A stretch of 48,420 nt of DNA from Vallitalea maricola (GTDB taxonomy: Bacteria; Bacillota; Clostridia; Lachnospirales; Vallitaleaceae), in the NCBI RefSeq assembly GCF_036985595.1, contig NZ_BTPU01000046.1, positions 1 to 48,420 of the forward strand, read 5' to 3'. The notes beneath the pieces are model-generated. The model had not been told where the DNA came from, searched no databases, and worked only from the letters and a program-made list of their open reading frames with translations. Made by a program: the position numbers and the translations under genes. This document shows positions 8,181 through 15,464 of the stretch, piece after piece. Each line of letters opens with the position of its first letter. Within the stretch, counting starts at the first letter, position 1.

Positions 8181-8660
8181 ATGAAAAATATTTGTAATAT
8201 TATTATGATAATATTTGTGTCTATTTGTATTTGTGGTTGTAAAAGCACTAAGAATAGAGATGTTTATAGGGATATTAATAATATTAATATAGAGATAGTA
8301 AGTACATCAGAACTTGAAAGTGGTATATATTATACATTAGATGTAATTAATGATAGTAAAGAATTAATAAAATATGTTGAAATTATGTTAGGTTATACAA
8401 TAACAAAGGAAGCTAAAGAAGATGGAATAGTTGGTCCAATAATGTTTCAAGGAAAAACAGTAGACAACCCTATCGATTTGAAACCAGGAGAAAAAAAGAC
8501 ATTCACAGTACATGTTCCGACACCATTATTAAAACAAGATAAAATTAATATGGATAACATACAAATTTTTTTACAAGGGTATTTTTCAGAAATTAAAATT
8601 GAGAATAGATTCCAAAAAAGTGGAGATATAGATCTTATTAATGAAGATGATAAACAGTGA
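8181..8660 (+). CDS. Lipoprotein of unknown function
   Basis: The start is placed at ATG 8181, preceded by AGAGGAGAT; earlier in-frame ATGs lie inside the upstream GNAT remnant. The 159-residue product has a lipoprotein signal (MKNICNIIMIIFVSICICGC) with Cys20 as the lipidation site. The mature part resembles a single immunoglobulin-like beta domain: YYTLDVINDSKELIKYVEI and then DLKPGEKKTFTVHVPTP, a pattern found in FxLYD-type and related extracytoplasmic domains. It is probably anchored outside the membrane. Specific function is unknown. Confidence 0.75.
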   Translation: MKNICNIIMIIFVSICICGCKSTKNRDVYRDINNINIEIVSTSELESGIYYTLDVINDSKELIKYVEIMLGYTITKEAKEDGIVGPIMFQGKTVDNPIDLKPGEKKTFTVHVPTPLLKQDKINMDNIQIFLQGYFSEIKIENRFQKSGDIDLINEDDKQ

Positions 8661-8689
8661 AAAAACTATAAGATTGGAGAGTTGAATAT

Positions 8690-9529
8690 ATGAAATTAAA
8701 AACATACCGATTAAGTTCATTTTCACAAACAGTAGATGGTGGAAATCCTGCAGGTGTAGTTCTAAATGCAGATAGTTTAGATGAAAAATCAATGTTAGAA
8801 ATATCTTCTAAGATAGGATACTCTGAAACTGCATTTGTTTCACAATCAAAAGTAGCTGATTACAAAGTAAGGTTTTTTACACCAGTAAAAGAAGTAGACC
8901 TATGTGGTCATGCAACGATTGCAACATTTAATCTACTGAGGGATTTGCATATTTTACCTTGCGGAGAATATATTCAAGAAACAAAAGCAGGAATTCTTAA
9001 GATAATTGTTAATGATAACGATGTATTTATGGAACAGAATAAACCAGTATTTTTTGATATAATAAGCTTAGAAGAAATTAATAAATGCTTTGAATCATCC
9101 TTAACAAATATAGATAATCAACCAATTCAGATTGTCTCTACAGGTATGAGAGATATTATGTTACCAGTAAAGAACTTAGGAATTCTTAATGAATTACTGC
9201 CTAAGTTCAATGAGATTATTATGTTGAGTAATAAGTATGACGTATCTGGAATCCATGTTTTTACTCAAGAAGGAATAACAGATGCCAATGCAGTTTGCAG
9301 AAATTTTGCACCTAGAGATGGAATAAATGAAGAATCTGCAACTGGAACTTCAAATGGAGCTTTAGCTTGCTATTTAAATAGATACAGCAATGATACTAAT
9401 TCAAGATACTTGTTTAAACAAGGATACAGTATGAATAAACCCTCTGAAATAAAAGTAGAATTAGGATATAATAATGAAAATATTGATAAAGTCTATGTTG
9501 GTGGTAATGCTGTAAGGATAGAGGGATAA
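8690..9529 (+). CDS. PhzF-family isomerase/epimerase-like protein
   Basis: A 279-residue protein with the full PhzF family pattern: an N-terminal GNPAGVVL at residues 18-25, the catalytic Glu46 in GYSETAFV, VRFFTPVKEVDLCGHATIA at about residues 62-80 and a C-terminal mirrored half with NFAPRDGINEESATGTSNGA. The length matches the family (about 260-300). PhzF itself isomerises trans-2,3-dihydro-3-hydroxyanthranilate, but most homologues in Firmicutes (YddE/YHI9-like) have no known substrate, and no phenazine genes lie nearby. It is cytosolic. The ribosome site GGAGAG precedes the start. Confidence 0.9.
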   Translation: MKLKTYRLSSFSQTVDGGNPAGVVLNADSLDEKSMLEISSKIGYSETAFVSQSKVADYKVRFFTPVKEVDLCGHATIATFNLLRDLHILPCGEYIQETKAGILKIIVNDNDVFMEQNKPVFFDIISLEEINKCFESSLTNIDNQPIQIVSTGMRDIMLPVKNLGILNELLPKFNEIIMLSNKYDVSGIHVFTQEGITDANAVCRNFAPRDGINEESATGTSNGALACYLNRYSNDTNSRYLFKQGYSMNKPSEIKVELGYNNENIDKVYVGGNAVRIEG

Positions 9530-9675
9530 TTAAAATAATGAGAGGATGACTTAGATGATATTTTTAGGAGGAAGATTTTTATAAGTATTAAAAAGTAGCT
9601 TTAATCTGCCTAATAAAAAATTGAGAGGAAGGAAACTCAATTACTTCTAAAAGAGGTTAATTGGATTAATGAACC

Positions 9676-10416
9676 ATGAATAAAGAAATTAAAATTGGAG
9701 CTGGAACTCAAGCAACTGTTTACCTTAACGATAATCATGCTATAAAGGTATTTAAAAAAGACTATAATAAAGCATATGCATTTTATGAAGCAATGATTAA
9801 TTCATTAATAGAGGATGTAGGTTTGCCTATTGCAAAGGTGCACGAAGTCTTAGAAATTAATGATAATATTGCAATGAAAATGGATTTTATTGAGGGAGTT
9901 ACTCTACACGAATGTTATTTATCTAATATTTATAATACAAGTAAATATGTTGATATACTGGTAGATATGCAGATAGAGATACATATCAAGAATATTCAGC
10001 TTCCTTATAATTTAAATAATAGACTTAGACAAAAAATATCAAGTAATAAGATGATTAATAAAACAAGCAAGAATAAATTATTATATATATTAGACAAGCT
10101 TCCAGACGGAAAATGTCTTTGCCACGGAGATTTTTATGGTTACAATGTAATAAAACAACAAGACAAATATTACATTATTGATTGGATTGATGCAACAAAT
10201 GGTTGTGATAATGCTGATGTATGTCGTACCTATATGCTGTATCTGTTCCATTCACAAGAAATCGCAGAATTATATTTAGAAACATATTGTAATAGAACCA
10301 AAAAGGATAAAAAAGATGTTTTAGATTGGTTACCTATAATATTAGCGGCAAGACTGAGTGAAAACATTCAAAAAGAAGAAAAAGAAAAAATATTATCAGT
10401 AATTCAGGATTTATAG
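9676..10416 (+). CDS. Aminoglycoside phosphotransferase (APH)/choline-kinase-fold kinase
   Basis: A 246-residue kinase-like protein. An N-terminal glycine-rich loop GAGTQATVYL (residues 8-17) and IKVFKKD (ATP-binding Lys) precede the catalytic loop CHGDFYGYNVI (His150, Asp152, Asn157) and the metal-binding IIDWIDA (Asp169). These are the signatures of the APH fold, which phosphorylates aminoglycosides, choline, homoserine or other small hydroxylated molecules; the substrate cannot be told here. It is shorter than classic resistance enzymes. The ribosome site is weak, with AAGAGG about 20 bases upstream. A small hairpin (AATTGAG/CTCAATT) lies in the preceding gap near 9621-9644. Confidence 0.8.
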   Translation: MNKEIKIGAGTQATVYLNDNHAIKVFKKDYNKAYAFYEAMINSLIEDVGLPIAKVHEVLEINDNIAMKMDFIEGVTLHECYLSNIYNTSKYVDILVDMQIEIHIKNIQLPYNLNNRLRQKISSNKMINKTSKNKLLYILDKLPDGKCLCHGDFYGYNVIKQQDKYYIIDWIDATNGCDNADVCRTYMLYLFHSQEIAELYLETYCNRTKKDKKDVLDWLPIILAARLSENIQKEEKEKILSVIQDL

Positions 10417-10492
10417 TAATTTAATTTTGTCAGATTATTTATTAACTATTAAGTGTATAAGTATTTAAAGCATAGAATTAAGGAGTATAATA

Positions 10493-11119
10493 ATGAACCC
10501 ATGGTTAAAAGTACCCTACGAAGATTATGAGAGGCATATGAGTGATGAGGATGTATGTCAATTACAGACACTAAATTTAATTTTCAAAACTCATGTAAAA
10601 AATCTTAAACCAAAATCGGTATTAGTATTAGGATGTACAGGAGGTAATGGTTTTGAGCATATTAATGATGAAATAACCGAAATAGTAGTGGGAGTAGATA
10701 TTAATAAAGATTATCTAGATAGATGTAGAAAATTGTATAGCAATAAAAATTATATATTAGATTTAAGATGCATGGATATTAGTACTGAAGATATTTTAAT
10801 ACAAAATATTGATTTTATATCATGTGCACTTTTATTAGAGTATGTGGATAATCAAGCATTATTGAGCAAGATAAAAAAAGTAATGGATAAAAGCAGCAAA
10901 CTGAATATTGTAATATAAAGAAATAATAAACATGAATTTGTTAGTGACACAGGAATAAAATCATTAAACGTTCTAAATGTATTATGTAATGAAGTTGAAG
11001 AAGATAAATTAGAAAATTTACTTGTACAATCTGAATATGAGATAGAGAGTAAAGAAATTCATAAGCTGCCAAATGGGAAAGAATTTTTATCATATACTTG
11101 TAAATGTAGTAAATATTGA
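10493..11119 (+). pseudogene. Class I SAM-dependent methyltransferase interrupted by one in-frame stop
   Basis: The frame from ATG 10493 (AAGGAG upstream) encodes 141 residues with SVLVLGCTGGNGFEHI (motif I, SAM-binding glycine loop), VVGVDINKDYLDRC (motif II acid) and FISCALLLEYV (motif IV), then meets TAA at 10916-10918. The same frame continues without shift for another 66 codons to TGA 11117-11119: RNNKHEFVSDTGIKSLNVLN and KLPNGKEFLSYTCK. That is the expected C-terminal part of this methyltransferase family (IQ-x-N-N-x-x-F-V-S-x-T then LPNGK-x-F). A single C-to-T change in a CAA glutamine codon would create the stop. If not rescued, the protein lacks its last third. Confidence 0.8.
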
Positions 11120-11167
11120 TATTATCAAAGGAATTAGTAGTAATAATTAAGGTTTATACCATGTGTA

Positions 11168-11196
11168 TTGACAAAAAATAAACAAAGTGATATCAT
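11168..11196 (+). promoter_or_regulatory. Sigma-A-type promoter for the hydG leader
   Basis: TTGACA at 11168-11173, a 17-base spacer and TATCAT at 11191-11196 make a near-consensus housekeeping promoter. Transcription would start near 11203 and enter the structured leader upstream of the HydG-like gene. Confidence 0.65.
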
Positions 11197-11315
11197 TAAT
11201 TTAGAATAAATTTCAGTTTTTCTGAGAAATGTCTTAGTTAAACTGAAGGTAAAATCAAAGACCTTACAGAAAAGAGATATCTTATTTGATAGGAATTTGT
11301 GCAGAATTGTTATTT

Positions 11316-11339
11316 AACAGTTCTTTTGAGCTGTTTTTT
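11316..11339 (+). terminator. Intrinsic terminator 1 in the hydG leader
   Basis: AACAGTTC/GAGCTGTT forms an 8-bp stem (one G-U) with a TTTT loop and a tail of six Ts. Its left arm is shared with the upstream alternative hairpin at 11303-11324. Confidence 0.6.
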
Positions 11340-11348
11340 ATTTGCATG

Positions 11349-11371
11349 ACTTCCTTTGTGGAAGTTTTTTT
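11349..11371 (+). terminator. Intrinsic terminator 2 in the hydG leader
   Basis: ACTTCC, a five-base loop and GGAAGT, followed by TTTTTTT, form a short classical terminator about 75 bases before the hydG start. Confidence 0.6.
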
Positions 11372-11447
11372 GTTATTTATGAATCTTTTATGTGGTAATA
11401 GCCACTCTTTGTTCTGGAGATCTTTTAAATTATAGGAGGTTATACAA

Positions 11448-12938
11448 ATGGATACAAAAAGTTGGATAGACCAAGTTATAAAACAAGATCAAATTGATAA
11501 GTACTTAATTAATGGTAAAGATTTTATTAACGAAAATGAAATACATAACAAACTGAACACTAACAAAGACTGTAGCAAGGAAAAAGTCAGAGCTATACTT
11601 GATAAATCTTTGGCAGTTGAGAGATTGAGTTTTGATGAAACTGCTACATTACTTAACGTTACTGATGAAGATATGTGGGAAGAAATGTATGAAGTTGCAG
11701 CAGAAGTCAAAAGAAGAGTATATGATAATAGGATTGTATTTTTCGCACCACTTTATTGTGGTAATCTATGTGTTAACAGTTGTAGATACTGTGGATTCAG
11801 GAAAGAGAATGCAGGAGAAGAAAGAAAAGTATTAACTGCTGAAGAAATAAGAAGAGAAACTGATTATATTCTCAGCCAAGGACACAAAAGAGTCATCGTT
11901 GTTTATGGTGAACATCCAAAGACAGATGCTAAATATATAGCCGAAAGTATGAAAACAGTATATGATGTTAAAAAGAAATCAAGAAGTGGAAAGAATTCAT
12001 ATATAAGAAGAATAAATATTAATGCAGCACCTATGAGCATAGAAGATTTGAAGATGTTAAAGGAAGTAGGCATAGGTACATACCAAGTATTCCAAGAGAC
12101 ATATCACAAAGATACATATAAATCAGTTCATCCAAAAGGATTAAAAGCCAACTATAGATGGAGATTATACTCTCTTCATAGAGCAATGGATGCAGGTATT
12201 GATGATGTAGCTATAGGAGCTCTTTTTGGACTTTACGATTGGCGTTTTGAAGTTATGGGATTGTTATATCATACTGATGATCTTGAAAAACAATTTGGTA
12301 TTGGTCCTCATACAATTTCATTCCCAAGACTTACACCAGCTTCGGGTTCACAACTTAGTATAGCTTCCAAATATCTAGTCAACAATAAAAATTTCAAAAA
12401 ACTAGTTACAGTTTTAAGACTTGCAGTACCTTACACTGGATTAATAATAACTGCACGTGAAAACCCAGAGGTAAGAGATGAAGTTGTGAAAGTTGGATGT
12501 ACACAATTAGATGCTTCAACAAAAATAGGTATAGGTGCTTATGATAAAGCTGCTCATAATGAAAAAGAAGACAAACAGCAATTTACTATTGGAGACAGCC
12601 GAACACTTGATCAAGTAGTTAATAAACTAGCTGAGATGGGTAAGATTACATCCTTCTGTACTGCCGGTTATAGATGTGGTAGAACAGGAGATAAGATAAT
12701 GAATCTGTTGGAAAAAGGAACAGAAGGTAAGTTCTGTAAACTAAATGCTGTACTTACATTTAGGGAATACTTAGATGATTATGCTACAGAAGAAACTAAG
12801 AAAATAGGGGAAGAACTTATTAAGAAGGAATTTGAAGAAATCAATAACATGGAATTCTATAAAAATAATAAATTATTGAGTGTAATAAATGATTATTATA
12901 AAAGAATATCCGAAGGAGAAAGAGATCTATATGTGTAG
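11448..12938 (+). CDS. hydG: HydG-family radical SAM enzyme ([FeFe]-hydrogenase H-cluster maturase), C-terminal cysteine variant
   Basis: A 496-residue protein with AGGAGG before ATG 11448. The radical SAM cluster motif is Cys108-x3-Cys112-x2-Cys115 (CVNSCRYC), followed by a TIM barrel. HydG cleaves tyrosine to supply CO and cyanide for the diiron site of [FeFe] hydrogenase, and its C-terminal CX2CX22C normally holds a second cluster carrying the dangler iron. Here the C-terminal region reads SFCTAGYRCGRTGDKIM and later KFCKLNA: Cys404, Gly407 where the middle cysteine should be, Cys410 and Cys430. The outer cysteines keep the canonical distance while the middle one has moved by three residues. 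Length and the adjacent TM1266-type regulator favour HydG over ThiH, but whether this branch makes the same products is open. Confidence 0.8.
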   Translation: MDTKSWIDQVIKQDQIDKYLINGKDFINENEIHNKLNTNKDCSKEKVRAILDKSLAVERLSFDETATLLNVTDEDMWEEMYEVAAEVKRRVYDNRIVFFAPLYCGNLCVNSCRYCGFRKENAGEERKVLTAEEIRRETDYILSQGHKRVIVVYGEHPKTDAKYIAESMKTVYDVKKKSRSGKNSYIRRININAAPMSIEDLKMLKEVGIGTYQVFQETYHKDTYKSVHPKGLKANYRWRLYSLHRAMDAGIDDVAIGALFGLYDWRFEVMGLLYHTDDLEKQFGIGPHTISFPRLTPASGSQLSIASKYLVNNKNFKKLVTVLRLAVPYTGLIITARENPEVRDEVVKVGCTQLDASTKIGIGAYDKAAHNEKEDKQQFTIGDSRTLDQVVNKLAEMGKITSFCTAGYRCGRTGDKIMNLLEKGTEGKFCKLNAVLTFREYLDDYATEETKKIGEELIKKEFEEINNMEFYKNNKLLSVINDYYKRISEGERDLYV

Positions 12939-13155
12939 AGAGGAACTTGAGAATATTGTAAAGGAGATTCATAATGAATTCCATGTTGAATTAGCTGTTT
13001 GTGAAGTCTTCAAAAGAAGATGGTCATACATTACAGGAACCAAAAATTATGTAAGTGGAAGATATAGAATAAATATAGACGAAAAATATGGTATAATAGT
13101 TAATTGTGAAGAACAAGATGTAGAAAAAATAAAGATGCATATTAAGAAAGGATAA
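12931..13155 (+). CDS. Small conserved-looking protein between hydG and the TM1266-type regulator
   Basis: ATG 12931 overlaps the last 8 bases of hydG and follows AAGGAG at 12913-12918, so the genes are translationally coupled. The 74-residue product begins MCREELENIVKEIHNEFHVE and contains CEVFKRRWSYITGTKNYVSG then a beta hairpin ending IIVNCEEQDVEKIKMHIKKG. There is no signal peptide or membrane helix. Three cysteines are present but not in a metal-binding spacing I recognise. Its tight position (8-base overlap upstream, one base before the next start) implies a role with the radical SAM enzyme or the regulator. Function is unknown. Confidence 0.65.
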   Translation: MCREELENIVKEIHNEFHVELAVCEVFKRRWSYITGTKNYVSGRYRINIDEKYGIIVNCEEQDVEKIKMHIKKG

Positions 13156-13156
13156 G

Positions 13157-13417
13157 ATGTCATTGAAAAGAGTTGCTGTAATAAGTGCTATATTAGAAAG
13201 ACCAGAAGATACACAAAACACCTTTAACGCTATAGTCTCTTCTTATAAAGATATGGTAAAAGGAAGAATGGGATTACCTCTTATTGAAGAAGGAATTTCA
13301 GTGATAAGTATTACAGTAGTTGGAGAAATTAATGATATTAATAGTTTGAATGGTAAACTAGGTAAATTACCGAATACTCAAGTTAAAACTTCAATATCTA
13401 AAAAAGAGATTGAGTAG
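13157..13417 (+). CDS. TM1266-family (ACT-like) iron-only hydrogenase system regulator
   Basis: An 86-residue protein starting one base after the stop of the preceding gene. It matches the small TM1266/putative iron-only hydrogenase system regulator family: KRVAVISAILERPEDTQNTF, NAIVSSYKDMVKGRMGLP and GISVISITVVGEINDINSLN GKLGKLP, an ACT-like ferredoxin fold that dimerises. Homologues of this family are found beside [FeFe]-hydrogenase maturation genes, which supports a hydrogen-metabolism role for the whole operon. The ligand it senses is not known. A strong bidirectional terminator follows at 13451-13502. Confidence 0.85.
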   Translation: MSLKRVAVISAILERPEDTQNTFNAIVSSYKDMVKGRMGLPLIEEGISVISITVVGEINDINSLNGKLGKLPNTQVKTSISKKEIE

Positions 13418-13450
13418 TTTATTATTAATTTAATTATAGTTATTAGATAT

Positions 13451-13502
13451 TACATTATAAAAAAGAAGTTGTTTGTAAAAATGACTTCTTTTTTATAATG
13501 TA
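13451..13502 (+). terminator. Strong intrinsic terminator after the hydG operon
   Basis: A perfect 19-bp inverted repeat, TACATTATAAAAAAGAAGT (13451-13469) and its complement (13484-13502), has a 14-base loop. The T-rich right arm serves as the release tract. Symmetry means it could act on either strand. Confidence 0.8.
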
Positions 13503-13702
13503 GAACAATGAAAAACTAAAAAAAATATAGTTTTTTCATATAACTGCATTGCATTATAAATAACATTTTTAGTTATATATACTTTTATTAATAGAATATA
13601 AAATTATAAGAATTAATATAAATTATTTGTAGATAAATACAATAGTTAACTAAATATAATTATTGTTTATCTATAAAAATAATATAATATTCAGCAAAAA
13701 TA

Positions 13703-13731
13703 TTGACATAAAGCCTATACTGATGTAAAAT
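13703..13731 (+). promoter_or_regulatory. Sigma-A-type promoter of the glp operon
   Basis: TTGACA (13703-13708), a 17-base spacer and TAAAAT (13726-13731) lie about 40 bases upstream of the leader terminator. The rest of the gap 13503-13702 is extremely AT-rich, and I see no gene in it. Confidence 0.65.
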
Positions 13732-13753
13732 AAGACATAGAAAACATAATACT

Positions 13754-13819
13754 CGGTTGGAGATAATGGAGAACCACACAAGTAAACCTATCTATAGGTT
13801 AGCTTAGTGTGGTTTTTTT
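13754..13819 (+). promoter_or_regulatory. Leader terminator of the glp operon, probable GlpP antitermination target
   Basis: After the promoter, GGTTGGAGATAATGGAGA leads into a long hairpin: ACCACAC (13773-13779) pairs with GTGTGGT (13807-13813), with an inner AACCTA/TAGGTT stem and AAG/CTT between. Seven Ts follow (13813-13819). This is an intrinsic terminator located before the first gene. GlpP of Bacillus subtilis binds such leader terminators in glp mRNAs in the presence of glycerol-3-phosphate and permits read-through. Since the next gene is glpP, autoregulated antitermination is the simplest reading. Confidence 0.7.
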
Positions 13820-13870
13820 ATGCCCAAAATATTATGATTAAGTACTTTTAAGTACATAGGAGATGTTGTA

Positions 13871-14449
13871 ATGAATAATAAACAAGTTAAGAGTTTCCAT
13901 AGTCAAACAGAAATGAACCCTATTATTGCAGCAGTTAACCATTTGGATAAACTTGATTTGGCTATTAAGTCACCTTGCAAAGTTATTTTTTTACTTACAG
14001 GAAGTATTTTTAACTTAAAAGAAATAGTACAGAAAGTAAAGGACAACGATATGGATATCTATATTCATTTTGACTTATTGCAAGGGTTTGCTAAGGATTC
14101 AATTGCACTTGAATACATTAGCAAACAGATTAAGCCTGATGGAATTATTACAACAAAAAGTAATCTTATTAAAAAAGCTAAAAATTTAAATTTGTGGGCA
14201 ATCCAAAGACTTTTCATTTTTGATTCCAAATCATTGGAAACAGGAATCAACTCTGTAAACTTAACAAAGCCAGATACCATAGAAATTTTACCTGGAGCCA
14301 TACCTAAGATTATTAACGAGATATACGACCGAACTAAGATACCATTGATAGCTGGAGGTTTAATAAGAAATAAAGAAGATGTAATTGAATGTCTTAAGGC
14401 TGGTGCCGAAGGGATTTCTGCAAGTACAGAAGAAATTTGGTATATGTAA
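13871..14449 (+). CDS. glpP: Glycerol-3-phosphate-responsive antiterminator GlpP
   Basis: A 192-residue protein with the complete GlpP family layout: NPIIAAVNHLDKLDLAIKSP near the N-terminus, VIFLLTGSIFNLKEIV, IYIHFDLLQGFAKDSIALEY, DGIITTKSNLIKKAK, then VNLTKPDTIEILPGAIPKII and PLIAGGLIRNKEDVIECLKA. It has a TIM-barrel-like phosphate-binding fold (IAGG loop) that senses glycerol-3-phosphate and binds leader RNA. It is the first gene after the leader terminator at 13754-13819 and precedes the membrane protein and glpK, so it should control their expression. The ribosome site is AGGAG, starting 12 bases before the ATG. Confidence 0.92.
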   Translation: MNNKQVKSFHSQTEMNPIIAAVNHLDKLDLAIKSPCKVIFLLTGSIFNLKEIVQKVKDNDMDIYIHFDLLQGFAKDSIALEYISKQIKPDGIITTKSNLIKKAKNLNLWAIQRLFIFDSKSLETGINSVNLTKPDTIEILPGAIPKIINEIYDRTKIPLIAGGLIRNKEDVIECLKAGAEGISASTEEIWYM

Positions 14450-14567
14450 GTTTTAAGGCGGACATTTACATAGAAAAACAAAACTAGGCAGGAGGGCAGA
14501 AGATGGGTTGAGTTTTAGGTAACATAGGAAAGGTAATTAAAAACATTTATTGAAAGGAGAGAGTTTT

Positions 14568-15428
14568 TTGAGTCTAGAATTAATTTTAATTGCGTTTGGT
14601 GGGGGAGTTTTAGGTGCACTGATTGGAGCATTACCAGCATTTATTTTTACAGGTTTTGTAGGACTTATTGGAATTGGGGTAGTATGTGCTGGAGGTCCTC
14701 CAACAATTTTGAATGATATTACTTTTGGGGCTTTTTTGGGACCACATATTGCTTTTGCTGGTGGTGTAGCAGCAGCAGCTTTTGCAGCGAATAAAAAGAA
14801 ATTATTGGACAGTGGAATGAATACCACAGTTCCATTAAATAAATTTCAAGATATAAGTGTATTAATTGTTGGAGGTTTATTTGGTATATTAGGACAGTTA
14901 TTGAATTACCTTTACTCTACAGTATGGACTCTTCCAACTGATACTGTTGCAATGACTGTAGTTACATCGGGCATAATTGCTAGATTAGTTTTTGGTAAAA
15001 CAGGGTTGTTAGGTGTTAGAAATCCAGTTACAGCAGAAATGGCAGCAACTTCAGAGACAAAGAGAAGTATTTTGCCAACATCAAAAACAATAGCATATGA
15101 TATCATCATGGCATTAGGATTGGGTATAGTAGTTTCTTATATTGCTATTATTACTGAAATAGCACCAATAGGTTTCTGTGTAAGTGCAGCTTCTTTAATA
15201 TTTGTACAAATGGGATTTTCTGTTCCAACAACACATCATGTTACTTCAATTGCCGGATTGGCAGGCTTTATGTCAGGTAGTATTTATATTGGAGCACTTT
15301 TTGCAGTACTGGCGGCAATAATTTTCGAAATTGTAGCATTGAACTTCAACACCAATGCTGATTCACACATTGATCCTCCAGCTGCTTCAATATTTATTTG
15401 TGCTTTTATCATTATGGGGATATTTTAA
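14568..15428 (+). CDS. Polytopic membrane protein linked to glycerol kinase, candidate glycerol transporter
   Basis: AAGGAGAG at 14554-14561 best fits TTG 14568, giving a 286-residue protein; the earlier in-frame TTG at 14550 lies upstream of that site. It is almost entirely hydrophobic, with about 8-9 membrane helices rich in Gly and Ala (ELILIAFGGGVLGALIGALP). It contains the unusual polar motifs CAGGPPTILNDITFG, QMGFSVPTTHHVTSIAG and NADSHIDPPAAS, which could line a pore or bind substrate. It has no NPA boxes, so it is not an aquaporin/GlpF, and it lacks MFS motifs. Position between glpP and glpK suggests glycerol or glycerol-3-phosphate uptake, which is inference. I do not recognise a characterised family. 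Confidence 0.7.
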   Translation: MSLELILIAFGGGVLGALIGALPAFIFTGFVGLIGIGVVCAGGPPTILNDITFGAFLGPHIAFAGGVAAAAFAANKKKLLDSGMNTTVPLNKFQDISVLIVGGLFGILGQLLNYLYSTVWTLPTDTVAMTVVTSGIIARLVFGKTGLLGVRNPVTAEMAATSETKRSILPTSKTIAYDIIMALGLGIVVSYIAIITEIAPIGFCVSAASLIFVQMGFSVPTTHHVTSIAGLAGFMSGSIYIGALFAVLAAIIFEIVALNFNTNADSHIDPPAASIFICAFIIMGIF

Positions 15429-15464
15429 CTAAATAACTTTATTAAAAAATGGGAGGTAAACATT

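Larger units (their letters stand above)
11203..11371 (+). ncRNA. Structured leader or small RNA upstream of hydG, with attenuator-like terminators
   Basis: Downstream of the promoter, hairpin P1 pairs TTCAGTTT (11212-11219) with AAACTGAA (11240-11247) and has an inner CTGAG/CTTAG stem. Further on, AGAATTGTT (11303-11311) can pair with AACAGTTCT (11316-11324). The latter can instead pair with GAGCTGTT (11328-11335), forming a hairpin with a U-rich tail. These two structures are mutually exclusive, which is an antiterminator/terminator arrangement. A second terminator-like hairpin, ACTTCC/GGAAGT with a seven-T tail, follows at 11349-11371. No known riboswitch or T-box motif was recognised. The element may be a regulatory leader for the maturase operon or a stand-alone RNA of about 140 bases. 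Confidence 0.45.

Noticed and set aside
9530..9675. Short frame NLPNKKLRGRKLNYF and hairpin before the APH-like kinase
   Set aside because: Too short to identify and without a start or ribosome site; it might be another relic, but the evidence is insufficient.
1..11119. Integron cassette array
   Set aside because: The genes are small, single and co-oriented, but I see no repeated attC-like hairpins between them and no integrase in the window.
11203..11371. T-box or known riboswitch upstream of hydG
   Set aside because: No T-box antiterminator motif (AGGGUGGNACCGCG) and no recognisable conserved core of common riboswitches is present.
11448..12938. Assignment as thiamine biosynthesis enzyme ThiH
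   Set aside because: Size (496 residues), the HydG-like C-terminal GRTG region and the downstream TM1266-type regulator fit HydG better; no thiamine genes or thi-box leader are nearby.
14537..14827. Long minus-strand open frame opposite the glycerol-linked membrane protein
   Set aside because: It is a proline/alanine-rich mirror of Gly/Ala-rich membrane codons, without ribosome site or family resemblance; the plus strand is clearly coding.
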